The notes under the pieces were generated by a model. It was not told the origin of the DNA. It saw only the letters and a program-made list of their open reading frames with translations, and made no database searches. Of a DNA stretch of 64,000 bases, positions 27,194 to 39,800 are shown one piece after another (position 1 is the first letter of the stretch; every line of letters starts with the position of its first letter). The stretch comes from Lethocerus indicus (lineage: Eukaryota > Arthropoda > Insecta > Hemiptera > Belostomatidae). The stretch lies in contig JACDQD010000004.1 in NCBI GenBank assembly GCA_019843655.1, positions 24,935,872 to 24,999,871 of the forward strand. The letters are read 5' to 3'. Position numbers and translations under genes: made by a program.

Positions 27194-28160
27194 CTCAAGC
27201 CATAATGGAATTGCAATGTAAATAAATTCGGACGCTATTAAACGCTCTCATGGCGAAGAGTCCTAAAATAACTACACCCTTCTCCCTATTTTAATTATTC
27301 GATTTAATTTTTAATATGTACAATCGGATCATTCACTATGTTCCGATCATGAATAAATTTCGACATTTTATAATAAATCACGTATTTATTTATTTATCCC
27401 TGAAATGACAGTCTGGCGGTCAACGCCTCGCGGAACATGCATTTATAAGAGGGTCGAAGAATTCAGTGTTTTGCCAGCTGGCGGCGTTGGAACGGGTTTT
27501 TATATTTAGTCGAAATTTATATTAATAGCCTCAAGTCGTTATAGCTCCGAGTGTATTATTTTTTAAGCTCTATTTATTTAATTTCACGGGCCATCATAAA
27601 GATATGTTGAATCTCCTTTCTTTCTTAACGGGCTTCCCAATCGAATTTTTCTTTGAATAACGAACTGACTTGAATTGGCGGAAAGCTCTCGACCAAAGTA
27701 ACCTGGCATTATAAATAGCCGTTGTCTGCATTTGGACGGAAAAGATAAATTACCCTTCGTGTAGAATGTTAATTGGTGGCTCATAACAGAAATGTGACCC
27801 ACATTTCTTCATCAATTTACCTTACCTTTGTCATAATTGCAGTGGCCACTGCAATTTCTGAGTGTTTCGACTCAGATATTGTAAAACTCCGGACTCTCGA
27901 TCACTTTAAAGGAGTAATAAAATACTGGCTCTCTCACCTGGGCACTACGTGGTCAGGATTTTGGGCTTTGTCCAGGGATATTTCACCTCATGTATCTCTA
28001 GAGTGTCCCCTGTGATGGGTACCAAGATCACGTTGAGATTCCACGTCTTTCTCAATTATATAATGCCTCATGGAAGCTCCAAGGCAAAAGGATCTACAAG
28101 ATCCCAGGGAAGCAAGAGTTGAATATTAAAAAATTAAACACGAACAAAATGTTTTATCTT
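27194..28160. other. Gene-free DNA between element A and a motif repeat
   Basis: Unique AT-rich sequence. A plausible splice acceptor (CATAATTGCAG at about 27,838) precedes a frame open for about 57 codons to a stop at 28,015. Such combinations are expected by chance at this frequency, so I do not call a gene. No RNA genes seen. Confidence 0.4.
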
Positions 28161-28345
28161 GACTATGGCTCCGCTATTCAAAATGGTGGAGTCAAGCCAC
28201 AAAAAAATAAATAAGCAATCATTTGGCTCTTCTATTCAACGTTTTTTGTATGCGCGCGCACCAAAAAAAATCATTTTTTTGCAATTTATGAACATGGTCG
28301 CAAAATAAACTTTTGGCTCTCCTACTCAAAAATGTTGGGTGCTTG
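28161..28345. repeat. Three diverged copies of a TTGGCTCT-CTATTCAA motif
   Basis: Related words begin at about 28,166 (TGGCTCCGCTATTCAAAA), 28,223 (TTGGCTCTTCTATTCAAC) and 28,313 (TTGGCTCTCCTACTCAAAAA). They are separated by A/T-rich spacers that include a GCGCGCGC tract. The copies may be the remains of a degenerate tandem repeat or small transposon. Confidence 0.4.
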
Positions 28346-29353
28346 TTCGCAAAACTGATGAGGAGGGCTACCGTGGTAACTGATTCAGCAATGTTTCTTT
28401 CAACAATGCTACCGAGCCAACAATGCCGGATTGAATTTTCCTTCAATTTGTTTATTGTAAAAAATCAATTAATAAAATAAATAAATGACAATTAATATGT
28501 ATATGTATATTAGTATGTTCCGCATGGGGAATTGAAAGCTCCGTGAACATAGCCCAGAAATCCTGGCCAGGTAATTAAATCATTGAAAAATAGAATTAGG
28601 TTTGTAATAAATAAAAATCATGAAGTCGATTCGTTGTGGTAAAGTGTATTTGGAGGGGAACCCCCTCACGCTAAGAAGTAGATGTTGCAGACCCCTCCTA
28701 TAGTTTTGTAGGGAGGCCCCGCCCCGTGACCTCACTCTCCATTCCCCTAAATACGGTCCATGATTCTTATTTATTACGTTTGATGTCCGAAAAAGGTCGG
28801 TCTGGTGTTACTGAATAGGGCTGACGTATTTTTAAAGTTTGAACCCGAGAGCGTAGTGAGATTTTCTTTAATTATGGTAAAGACCGCGGGCGCTGTTTAT
28901 CGTTGTCTTCTCATGGGGGGAGTCGTATGCAGTTCTCAAAGGATGTGCTCTATTAAAATTTTATTCCATTACCTCCAGGTTGCAACGAGCGTCGTCGATA
29001 GCCTCCCGGCCTCTCCGCTGACTGATAGGCCTTAGGCCCTTCGAAACGGAAAAAAAGGAACGTACTCCTCGTTTTGAGCATGCCCGTGTTTAACCAGCGG
29101 CTCGAATCAACTTTGTTAGTAGCTTTTCACCCTGATTTGTAACAGAGCTTCGTTAGAAAACTTACAATTTTCGATTTACAACGGCGTCTACTACTTCAGA
29201 CATCGTTGGACACAATTGAAATTACTATGTTTTAATTCGAGACACTACTGGACCACCATCCCTCCACGCTGGTCTCGTCTTACCATTCTGCGTGCGCACA
29301 TTTTGTTCATCCATATAAGAAACGTTATACGGAGGTTCCACTCAATTATTATC
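28346..29353. other. Gene-free DNA
   Basis: Unique sequence with no recognised gene. A GC-richer pocket near 28,690-28,740 contains GCCCCGCCCC, a GC-box type word. Open frames here are short and have no supporting signals. Confidence 0.4.
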
Positions 29354-29384
29354 TAATAATTCCTACCCTACCTAGGAATTATTA
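29354..29384. repeat. Perfect 12-bp inverted repeat with 7-base loop
   Basis: TAATAATTCCTA at 29354-29365 pairs exactly with TAGGAATTATTA at 29373-29384 across CCCTACC. A partial third copy of the arm word (CTAATTCCTAA) follows at about 29,386. Confidence 0.6.
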
Positions 29385-29689
29385 ACTAATTCCTAACCGT
29401 TTGAAGGAAAATGAAAATTTTGTTTCTATATTTAATACTAGTAATGTTTTACAGGCTGTTCTCAAACAAAGGAATTTTACCAGTGTAAGGTTTGTGAAAG
29501 AAAACGCCTGTGGATTAGGTAATCTAATTACATTTTTTAATTTAGATTCACCGATGACTCGGTTCGAGATAATTTACTTTAGGGAAAACGTACGACCTTT
29601 CTTTAAAAATTAGTTTTTACACTCTCTCCGATCGGCCGAGAGGTTAGAAAGTTTAACATTTTCAAGGCGCAGGATTAGACGAGCGAGTA

Positions 29690-29960
29690 AGGCCGCCGGT
29701 AGGCAGGTGTAAGGGGTCGGTCCGGGCTCCGGCTCGGTTTATAAATCCCGGCGGTGGAATGCAAAACCCCCTGGCCTTTTATAAGCCGGCTCCGGGCGCG
29801 CCTACACGCTCTCGCCTCCCCCTCCTCCCACTGCTCCTCCCGCTTCAACACTCCCACAGCCGCAGCCACCGTCATTCCTCTTCAATCCCAGGGACCAGTC
29901 CCGTCCGCTCCACATACTCCCTCTTACAATACCTGCAGTCCCGGCATTTTAATAAATATA
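29690..29960. promoter_or_regulatory. Promoter-like GC-rich segment with two TATA-type motifs
   Basis: A CpG-rich patch contains TTTATAAAT (about 29,739) and CTTTTATAAGCC (about 29,777). The second reads as TATAAAAGG on the minus strand. To the right the plus strand becomes strongly pyrimidine-rich for about 100 bases, like some 5' UTRs. No initiator is well placed on either strand, and the downstream frames are low-complexity and unrecognised. It could be a core promoter in either direction or simply a GC-rich regulatory island. Confidence 0.25.
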
Positions 29961-31920
29961 AATTAAAGCGATACACCTTTTACTTCTGCATTCCCGATTA
30001 TTGTATTTGTCCCCTGGCCGACTTTCGAACTTGACCTGTCTCATCTTTAATAATACTTACTGGTTTTGGTTGTAGGGGACCCCTAGAGTGACAGTTTGTA
30101 CGTATTTTAATTTTGAAACTTTTATTCAATTTAACATTTATAGGTATTGGCTGGCATTAGGGATTAGAATACCGTATATTCTGGTTAGTGGCTGCCTGCC
30201 ACCTTCATTAATGAAGATGGCGTGTCTGTCAGCACCGGTGGTGAGTCACAGCCACTGCCGCTAGCGGGCAGCTTCTGGGGCATCCTGTCTGCACGAACAC
30301 TTCACCTGTACTTTGGAGATCTTTTTGTTTGTCAGAGGGGACAGAAGATCGAGAAACCTACGGCATTTATGGGTAGTCTATGAGTCAACACCGTTTACAT
30401 TGCACAGTGAAAACAAAGCAAAATATGAGACGCCGAAAATGGTCTAGCATAAGATCAATTACCGGGTGGAGACTGAACATCGCATGAAAATTAATAAAAT
30501 ATTACGTGTTCAGTTTAAATTGCTAATGGCTAGGTCTCCCATTCGCTAGGACTACTCTTCGCTTGGTTAGTTAATGCCAAAATGGTATTTACTTATAGCC
30601 ATTTCGTTATGTAGTGAGATAGTTATGGATATCGGCTATCTTTATTACGCGATATCAACAAGTCTCACTCACACTCTGTTTCTCCCTCCCTCCTTCGCTC
30701 TCTCTGTAAATCAGCGGGAGGCTCCAAGCCAAAAGCACGTGTTAAGTATAGAGCGCTCATCGCTTTTATATCCGTCCGCTCTGCCTCTGTCTCGCACTAT
30801 TACCTCACGTATTATACTCTACAATTCGATTATCGCCTGATCCGCCCTGGAAACTCGAATTAATATACACTTCTCTCAGTTGCAGGGCTAGCAAAACCAG
30901 AATAAAATGAATCGACGATTCGCAGAAACCAAGTTACACTAACAGGAATGACAGGCAATAGGTGTGATCCGTTGTTAATTTACGGGGCTTATACTAATAA
31001 TGTATTGTGTATTTGTTCCACAATACTCTCTGGTGAAAAGGAATTGTTTTTGGAGCACTACTTGAAATTCTTCTTTTAAAAACATTGGGCCATAAAGAAA
31101 TGTTCATAGCACCACTTAAAGTTGTATTAAATATATCCAATAGGCACGTTTCTTCATTTGAGCTTCTCACTAACGAAATTAAAATACAGTTGCTATAATT
31201 TCCTGCCTACCTTTTCTTTATTAACCGAAGATATTTTTCTCTGCAAAATCGTTTCTGGCATTATAATTTTATTCAAATTTCAAGGACGGATCGATTCCTT
31301 TATTGACTGGATAATTGGCCGGACATTGTAGCTAAAGTAGTTTGATCCGTATCGCGATAAAAACATACCTCCCCCCCCCCGTCACGGGTTACAGTACATT
31401 ATTTAAATCACTACGGCCGGCCTGATAAGAAGTTCATTATTGTTTCAGTTAGTTTAAATAAACTTATTCTTGATATGATAGAAAAATAGTTTTACTCTTT
31501 ACATTTTCCGATTCCGTTCAGTAAAAAATGGATATAAAACTTGTGCAAACGTTTACTGATAACTAGATATTATTTCACCGAAATCACTATATAGTTTTAT
31601 TATTCAAATCACTGTTCAGTTTAAAATTAAACGGTTTTAGTAAAACATAATTATTGAGGGAGTTTTATATAAGAAATAATGGAACTTTTGAATTACCGAA
31701 ATTTACTCAAAATATGTTATAATTTAAAATAGTTTTAAATTACGCCTAATGAGAATATTTGAGAGATCTATTTTATCATATCTAGGCATATTTATCGATT
31801 ATGTTTTTTTTGTCAGGGATACATTTTAAATATATCAGTTTTAAATTAATGGGAGGGCCTTGGGGCAAGCGGCTATTGCTTCATTAATCTGGTTTATACA
31901 TTTCTATTTCATCATTATAA
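29961..31920. other. Gene-free DNA with nested hairpin words near 30.2 kb
   Basis: No gene recognised. Around 30,187-30,270 several short complementary words (AGTGGCTG/CAGCCACT, GCTGCC/GGCAGC) could fold together. At 30,337-30,369 a diverged relative of the dispersed motif at 45,213 and 60,565 appears (GGACAGA, then AAACCTACGG). A poly-C run sits near 31,370. Confidence 0.35.
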
Positions 31921-31975
31921 CTGGGCGTGGGCCACATTGACCCTATATAAGCCTGTATATGTTTACCACCAGTGA
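31921..31975 (+). promoter_or_regulatory. Candidate core promoter: GGGCGTGGG, TATATAA, CAGT
   Basis: A GC/KLF-type box (GGGCGTGGG, about 31,923) is followed by TATATAAG starting at 31,944 and by CCAGTG, whose A is at 31,971. That is 27 bases downstream of the TATA box, close to normal spacing for a TATA/initiator promoter. The first ATG after this start is followed at once by a stop. The next opens an unrecognised 72-codon frame at 32,039. The spacing is suggestive, but single matches of this kind occur by chance. Confidence 0.25.
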
Positions 31976-34900
31976 GCTATTGAAAAGAAATATATTTGTA
32001 AATATTCATCGTTCGTGGATATAATGTAAACCGCTCGCATGAAAGGTGGAAAGCAAGATGGTGTTAAGGGCAGAGCAGGGCTGCAGCCTTTTCATCAAAT
32101 TAAAAACAACATACGCGTTGATATTTATCGATATTATAATTATTGTAGAGTATTGATCGAACTGAACAATTATCGCGCACTAGATACTCCACACTCCACT
32201 TACTCAAGTAGGAGCCGTAGAACGTGGGGTTGCGTTGCTTGCATGTTCCATTTTTGACGTGAAAATGACGTGGTCGGCTTGCGACAGTTATTTTATGAAA
32301 CGGTTTAAGGTCACGAAGAAGCCCTAGTTGGCATGTGCGAAAGTTGCCGCTGGTTTCTCCCGCGAATCTTCGTTAGTGATACGTTTCAGCATTTCCGAGC
32401 GAAGCGCCCAAGTCCCGCCACGTGGAGGCGTTAGCGTCGCCTGCGCAAGGCCCTACAAGACGGTGCAATTTAGCAACATGATACGGTTAAGAAGTCCGCG
32501 TTATATGTCTCCCCGATGTCACGTATCGATCGCGAACCAAGTTTATACTCGGCGCCGTCTGCCCGGGCGTGTCTCGAGAGCGCAGCTCGAATACTTTATG
32601 TTTCGAATACTCTCGGCCCCTACTCGGATTCCGTCGATACCTATCCGGCCATGTACTCCGACACCGATCGCGCCCTGTGGAAACTTTTACTTTGACATAT
32701 CGCAAAGTAGAATAAAGCTCGAGTCTAACATGGATTGCCAAGCACACTCGGTAACACCTGAGTCCAGTTTAGCTTTCGCTCGTAACATTTAGACCACCAA
32801 CGCAGATTACATTACTTACCGATGCATAAAATCATCCTTCACAATCAATTATATGTACTCTAATTTATAATATTACAAAACCGGTGAAGATGGTTTTCAC
32901 TCACTCGTACTGTCACTCTGCTGCAGTTAGTACGTCACCTTGGAGCCCTGCAACTCGGCATCGGAGCAATGTTTTACTTGAGCCTTGGAAGCAGGGGAAA
33001 CACGAATTTTGTGTTCAAGCTAGCCTGACGATTACTCGAGCTTCTTTAGCGCGGTGAACTAAAGGCCGGACGCCATTTGTCCTGTTCAGAGTACAGAACG
33101 TCGTTGGGTCGTAGGTCGCTGGGAGCGGGCGCATAAATTTCTCTGGGACGCCGAGTTGTAAGAGGCGACGATTAGGCCGTTGGGAGAGTGGCCGGGGACC
33201 TCGGCCAATTTTATTTCTGTTCGCACCGCCCGTTATAATGTCAACCTCCGACTGTGCACCTTGCACACTCGAGGTTGGTCCCTTCTGATACGGGAGAAAC
33301 TGCCGTCCAGAAACGATTGATCGAAAGCTCAGATATTTCTTCAGTGCCCGAGTGAAGAGAGTTTGCGGTTACCGTGTAGGAATACAGGTGATATTACTTA
33401 ACCTGAGAACTTGGTTTTGTTTTAGAACATATGCTCTGTATGCTGAGTAGGAGATGAGGATACAGAAAAAAGACAGAAATGGCGTTCAAGAATATACAAG
33501 ATTGTTTCGTTTTTTCACCCTACATCCATTCAGATTTCCTGGAAATTATTGAGGGTATTCCCTTCACGTATACAATATTCTAGAATAAATAAATAAGTTT
33601 GGTCATCAGCATTCTTCTGGTGGTGTCGAACTAGAATACTCGAACCATCACACCTACTCTTGCTCGGACCATAGTTCATTGGTGCTCAGATCTCATCTGT
33701 TGGTAATTGAGATTTCGCCGGCCAACATTAAACTTAAAGACCAGTGGAGTCAGAAAATCGCAAGAGTGTTTCTAACCTTTTCATTAACCCCGTTACATAG
33801 TGAATATCACAATTTTTGCATTATTTCCTTTCCTCTCTATATGACATCATGCTCCACGTCATTGCCCAGTGATGTCCGTCCTGTTACACGTTACACCACT
33901 ACAAAACAAAATTACTATTATTGGATGTTCTGTCTATGCAATTATGGTGTCGTATATTTTCATTTACAGTATGTAGACAAACTCAGGGTGATATCAGAAA
34001 AGTTCCTTTCATTTTTATGTAGAAAGTTTGTTATCGAAGTATACTAAATGGATCGGAGCATTTATGTTTGCATCCTCGATCTAAACTTAGATGACAAACA
34101 GAATACCATTTTCCATATACAAGCCTCAGCCGCCGCATGATCGCTGTAGAAGCTAGTTACTCCCAGCAGAAATGCTAAGGTTGAAGGTTTTATTGAAAGG
34201 AGTTTGCCTGACATTACTTCCCTCTCGTGGGCGACCGATCCAGTCTTTTTATTCTCCTTGAAGCAGTTCGAGAAAATTCCACTTCTCGCCCGTATTCAAA
34301 TTTCGTCTTCGCATCGATCGTGAGACTGATTTTACAGTTTTACTGCTTGAGTTTGTATTCTTCCGCTTGATAAAAAGTATTTCCATAAAAAAATTTTGTA
34401 TTCTTGGGAATAGCGCAGCATAAAAATTTAACGATTTTTAACGTTTTATTATAGCTCAGCGTCTTCGAAACTGTTTAGTACAACTGACTGGATCGCAGTT
34501 CGTTCGTTGAGAGCCATTCACACCATTGACCAACCATCGCGTCTTTAATTTCAATTGAACTGCGAGCGGAATCCAGAATTTTTATCCAGAATTGATCAAG
34601 TTCCATCGAATTAAATTCAAGCTAACTCCGTCTCCATCCCTCGCCGATGTGGTTACTTTAAAAAATCATTTAGATTTGAATAGCTCCTTTATTTAAGACC
34701 AGTTAATAGTATGCCATTGATGTAAAGTCGCAAATAAATTACAATTCTTTCTCGGAGCGTCCCAGTTCAGAAGCGGACGCCGATTTGATTGTACAGCTGT
34801 ACCAATTCGTTGTTATTTAATCGGTAGTTAGTTAATAGATGGCCCCCGAGGCCCCCTCGAGGGCTGAATTGATTCACGAGGGGCAAACCTTTGAGACCCG

Positions 34901-36411
34901 CCGACTATTACATTCGGCAGAAACATCATTCTCGTCGCGGGTTATTAATTTATGTCGAGGTTTTGGCGAATGTTCGGAGTCTTCCACCGGCGACTCACAG
35001 TTGTGTAAATATTTGCAGAAACAGGAGGCACACCTGTAAATTGTCGACGGGAGGTTTATTTTACGGCCGACAATAATTATTCTGAAAACGAAACTAATTA
35101 CAAAGCAATTATCCGAAAGCGTGCCGCGTGTGTTCGATCTCGTCGATGAAAATGTTACAATCGGAGAGCGTATTAATTCTCGTTAAATTAAATATTTTTT
35201 CTATAATAAATTCTTGGGACCCCCCCCTCCCGACGGTCCGGCCTGCTTCGTCTATTTTTAAATTGGGCAGCTGGAGTCGGCGGAGGAGGTGAACGGCCTT
35301 GCCGGCGTTACCTGCATAACGTAAAGGCCGCACGAATAATCGGCCTCCGCCAAGTCCGCGTCGGCGCGCTTAGCCCCCACCAACAAACTTTCCTAACGAT
35401 CATTCCCCCTACACTATCCACCCCCGTCAACCGCCCGTTATAACATGTCGAGAAGGTTGTTTTACCGGTAAAAAGAAGTTAAAACGTGTCACCGCTCGCG
35501 CGATTTTCTCCACTCCACAACTGTTGGGTCCTGAGATAGAGCTAAAACCGATCTCACTGGTTGACGGATTGCCGGTAAAACGTCTCGTTACTATCGTTGA
35601 AACTACCTGATTTAATTACCGTTGAGGATACCATTAAGTGTAAATCTTAAAACTCTAAATGTACAAAATAGTTTCTATTTTGGGAATTATTAGCTTCTTA
35701 AACTAGTTATTAAATTTTAGTACATTAAAATTTGGTTAAAAAACTATTCAGTAAGTAATTTTAGAAATAGTAAGTAAATTGTGCGTGAAAAAATTATGAG
35801 TTTAAATTTCGTCAATTATAAACCAATCAACATTTCCAACAGGCGCGGCCAGAGCTTCAATTAGCCGACTGCCAAGTTGTACTACTAGTTTTAATTCCAG
35901 ATTTAAAAATTTACGAGCGCAGCTGCGCCCGGAGTTACATAAAATCTATCCCAGTAATGATCTGTAAAAATGAAATACTGCCGGCGGAATGTCCGAAGTG
36001 ATTTTTGGAACTGGTACAGAGAAGAAAACTTGAACCGCGTAATAAAAGTTCTGTGAGATATATATGCCGGCGAGTCATAAAATCATCGCGACGACAGTAG
36101 CAACAACATTTATTCTCTACCGGTGAGACGAAAATTGTCTAGATTCTTTCCACATTTATTGCCTCCGCGATCTCTTACTTACTGTTTAATGTTAGCGATT
36201 GGCTTCCACCTAATTTATAATAACATTTAATAAGACAAAAATGCGGCTTTTAATCTGGTATATGCTCTTTATGTATTGAGTTTTCGGGCCCTGATAATAC
36301 GAGATATAGCAATTTTTAAAATTAGAAGTTTTAAATCCTTTAGTGTCATGATATAAGAACAAAGATTAACTTTATTTTTTTTAGCAACTCAAATAACCTT
36401 AAATGTGTACG
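31976..36411. other. Gene-free DNA including a GC-rich patch at 32.3-32.8 kb
   Basis: The patch at 32,328-32,792 is open for 154 codons on the plus strand and for 86 on the minus strand. Neither product resembles a known family, and GC-rich DNA stays open easily. GC-richer pockets also lie near 33,040-33,260 and 35,220-35,420. I see no RNA genes and no dispersed repeat. Confidence 0.4.
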
Positions 36412-36454
36412 GTATTTCAGTGAACTGATGAAGTATGCCGAGCATCTGAAATAC
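36412..36454 (+). other. Hairpin carrying hammerhead-ribozyme-like core motifs
   Basis: Outer arms GTATTTCAG (36412-36420) and CTGAAATAC (36446-36454) pair perfectly. Between them are CTGATGA (36425-36431) and a small stem, ATGC-CGA-GCAT, followed by GAAA inside the right arm. CTGATGA and GAAA flanking a stem II are the invariant core of hammerhead ribozymes, which occur in Penelope-like and other retroelements. However, the stem I/cleavage-site geometry does not fit well: only one pair forms next to a UH site. It may be a degenerate ribozyme or a coincidence within a simple hairpin. Confidence 0.2.
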
Positions 36455-36710
36455 TCGCTTCAACGCATCCCATATATGCCTGTCGTGTTCTAAAAAAGAA
36501 CAATTTTATAACTTTCTATTTAAGTTTTAGAATCTTAGGATTTCTATAAACATGTTAAACGTAGCGTGTGTCAGGCGTTTCTCTATAATATATTCCGCCG
36601 TTAAAAAGAGACAGGCTAAGTATATAAATCAACGAAGGCGGTAATAAAAATAAATGATGTGGTGGTTGGGTACACAATAGGAAGATTTATAGATCTATTT
36701 CATTTTACAG

Positions 36711-36834
36711 AGGTGCCTATAAATGTCGGTTTTCTGATTGTCGATTAAAACATTTTTACAATTCAAACGTCGTTTGTTCGTTTTACCCTCCCAAAAACAG
36801 TCAAATAAAGGTAAATGAGTGTGATCTAATACAG
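36711..36834 (+). CDS. Possible 124-bp internal exon of an unrecognised gene
   Basis: A good acceptor (TTCATTTTACAG) ends at 36,710, and a consensus donor, ACAG|GTAAGT, begins at 36,835. The interval is open in one of three phases throughout: one leading base, then 41 codons, ending in phase 0. The frame starts GAYKCRFSDC and contains four cysteines. The other two phases contain stops. I recognise no domain, and no partner exon is evident, so this could be a noncoding exon or a chance pairing. A second donor-like GTAAGT follows a TCG at about 37,099. Confidence 0.2.
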
Positions 36835-36840
36835 GTAAGT

Positions 36841-39800
36841 ATTTTTACCTTTCCTTTTTCCAAGTTCTGGTACATTACTTTTGGTAAGATTCGCGGAATT
36901 CAATTCACCTTCACTGCGCAACCATCTCATTCTGAGAACGTGGTCAGAGATGAGTTAATTCTCCCATTGCCCCGACGGTCACGTGGCGTAAACTTTTGAC
37001 TTTAAATATCTCGAGTGGGGCCAGCTAGCAGATGTTAGATCGAAGTGGATGACTGGTAGCCGACGGCGCTATATTATCAGGCTGACACGAAACGCTTCGG
37101 TAAGTGAAACGTGTTTCACCTATTCCCATCAAAAAACGCTCTAGTCTACCATAGATATTAAGTGAAATCCGACGTGTTGTAATGCACATAATGTCGAGCG
37201 ATTTACCTAGTATTAAAGTAGAAAAGAAAATAAGACTTGGAGGGGCGTATTGATGATATATTCGAGGAGGTAGATCTCGATACACAGTGTACCAACGAAT
37301 ACACGCTTTAGAAATGAGTAATAAAATATTTTTAAAAATCTAAATTTGATAATGAGAATATACTTTAATAGGCCCGGCTACGAAATCTCGATATCACGTT
37401 TCCATCGGCCAGCGCAGACTGGCATGGCGCCGTCCTCCCGGAACCAGACATCGCAATGGGCGTCTACCGCCGCGATTGGGCACTTCCAGCATATTTTATA
37501 CCATTCTCGGTCTACGGTTATCGTAGATCGCCATTGTAAATGACCAAAGGTAATAAACACTGCATCCAACAGCAAGTACTTCCTAGAGATTTCAACATTT
37601 ATGAACTGTCGTTGTGATTCTGCAGGATTTTTATTAGAGTTTTGAATTTTAGTAAATTAGAATTTTGAGTTATTGCGTCTTTTAATCCTTAAAAGATAGT
37701 ACATAAAGGCGATGTTTTATTCAATATATTTAAGCATTTATACAATTAAATCTAAGAGAAATAAAATAGACCTTTTAAAAACATGTCCTGACCAAACACA
37801 TACACTCAAAATAGATTTATACGAAAAATTGTCTTCGCTTTCGATTTATATAAGGCTTCTCCATATTAGTGTGCCTATATTTAGAATGTTATATTTAATT
37901 ATTGAAATATATCGCCCAGGCACTTTCTTTCTTCGGCATTCTACCTTCCGAAATTCTTTAGCCTACATAAAATTTCAATCGATTGAACCCATAAATAATT
38001 ATAGGCTCTGTTTCATCCTTATTGAAGCTACGGAAAATCATTCTTAAGATCGTGAATTTTCAGTTTGCTTTAGCTTGTATCCTGTAGAAGGCCGATTTCG
38101 GCTCCTCGCCAGCTTCAGTATTGTACAATATTTCCTGAGTTATACTATATGATAATGAAGTAGTGATAGTCCGATACGTCAGTATTCGTCGTATTAAAAC
38201 GGAACTTGCAACTTACCGTTCCCTTATTCTAAATGTCAATGCAGCATTACTTTAACGCTTAAACAGTTCAAATCGTGAATTAAAACTAACTTCCCTGTTG
38301 TGGAGCCATTTCAATTTTAGTGATTGCGCCATTTCCAGCGGACCGAGTCCCTGGATTTTAGATTGCCAATTCCAATTGTGTCGGCGGTTGGCGTCCTGCG
38401 TATTTTGCCGACCTTTCCTCCCGTTTCAAATTCCTCTATTCCTTCGATCGGTCGTTGGACAAGGCGGATTGTCCCTGGAACGGAGCCAGACGGAGGCGGA
38501 CATTAGCAGCGTCAACCGAGTCACGCCGCTCAATTTGTTTACGGCCGCCTCCCCATCATAACAACCCGGCTAATTGCGCCGAATCCCGATTCAGTACCAC
38601 GTGCACTTCGCCTTTAGGTAAAGTAATTACGTTGAACTTCATTCCTTCGACTGGTTGGCATCATTCGACGTTTTTCCCTCATTGAACTGCAAGGCGAGTT
38701 ATTTAAAACGTCTGAACGAATCTATAAAAAAACTGCATTGGCAAGGAAATAATAATAATAATAAACTTGTGATTATATTAAGCCGTCTGACCAATAGATT
38801 GGGGTTGTCATTTTTTCAACTATTTTAATTCTCATTGTTGAGACCGCGACTTTATAAGTTAGCGAGAACGTGCTCCCCAGTCTTCACTAACGCAACAAAC
38901 TTCAAATGACAATACATTTTGAAAAAGTCTTAATATTTTACACTTGCATTGTAATAGAGCGATTCACTTTTTCATTTGTGCGCTCGGCCACCCAACAATA
39001 TTTGAAATAATACAAATAAAATTTGGAGTGCGGCCACAGCCGAGAACAGTTCAAAAAGTGCTTAATAATAAATATCAATCTGTTTTTGAATACGACATCG
39101 GGACCTAATAAAACGGGTTTGGTATGAAAAAAATTGAAAAAAGACCTGCAAAACATTTTTGCCATTGTGAGTGAAGGATATTTATTGTCAATTGGAGGAA
39201 TGAGTATTGAATCTGTCTTAAATACGGTTAGTCAGGCCAAGGTTAGCGTTTAATAGTCACACAATCGGTGGCACGTAATCCGCCCTTATTGGCGGCCTCC
39301 TCTCCACAAAAAGAGGCTATTTTGAGGCCCCCGCTCAGCTAGAAGCCCAACCGATTAATCTAGCGGTCTTGACTGAATATAACGTTCAAAGTATTATTAC
39401 ATGTTAATAATAATAATTATCTATTTTCTCTTCCAATGAAACGAAATAAATAAAACAAGCTAACATTTTCGAATGGGTAAATGTATTAAAATAAAGCCAA
39501 CTCTGCTTAACATGAGCGTAGTTACAGGGTTGAAGAGCACGTTAGGAGTTGCTGATAATGCTAGAAGTCTAAACCGATCTATTTCGACCGTAATATTTCG
39601 ATCCCTCGTAGATCACCGAATAAATGGTTCAACCTATCATAGTATTTTAATGTTATCAGCATGTTGTCAGTATGAACCTTTTACAATATCTGCTTACCAT
39701 CAACTTCTGTTCGACCGGAAAGTTTTATTTAGCATTATCCGTGCAACTCCGTATATCTCATATAACTGTACAAACAGAGAAGGCGTACTTCAGGCGCCAA

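Noticed and set aside
27839..28015. Acceptor-like site followed by a 57-codon open tail
   Set aside because: Several such combinations are expected by chance, and no upstream exon or poly(A) signal supports it.
32328..32792. 154-codon plus-strand open frame
   Set aside because: It lies in a GC-rich patch that is also open on the minus strand, has no recognisable domain and has no splice or start support.
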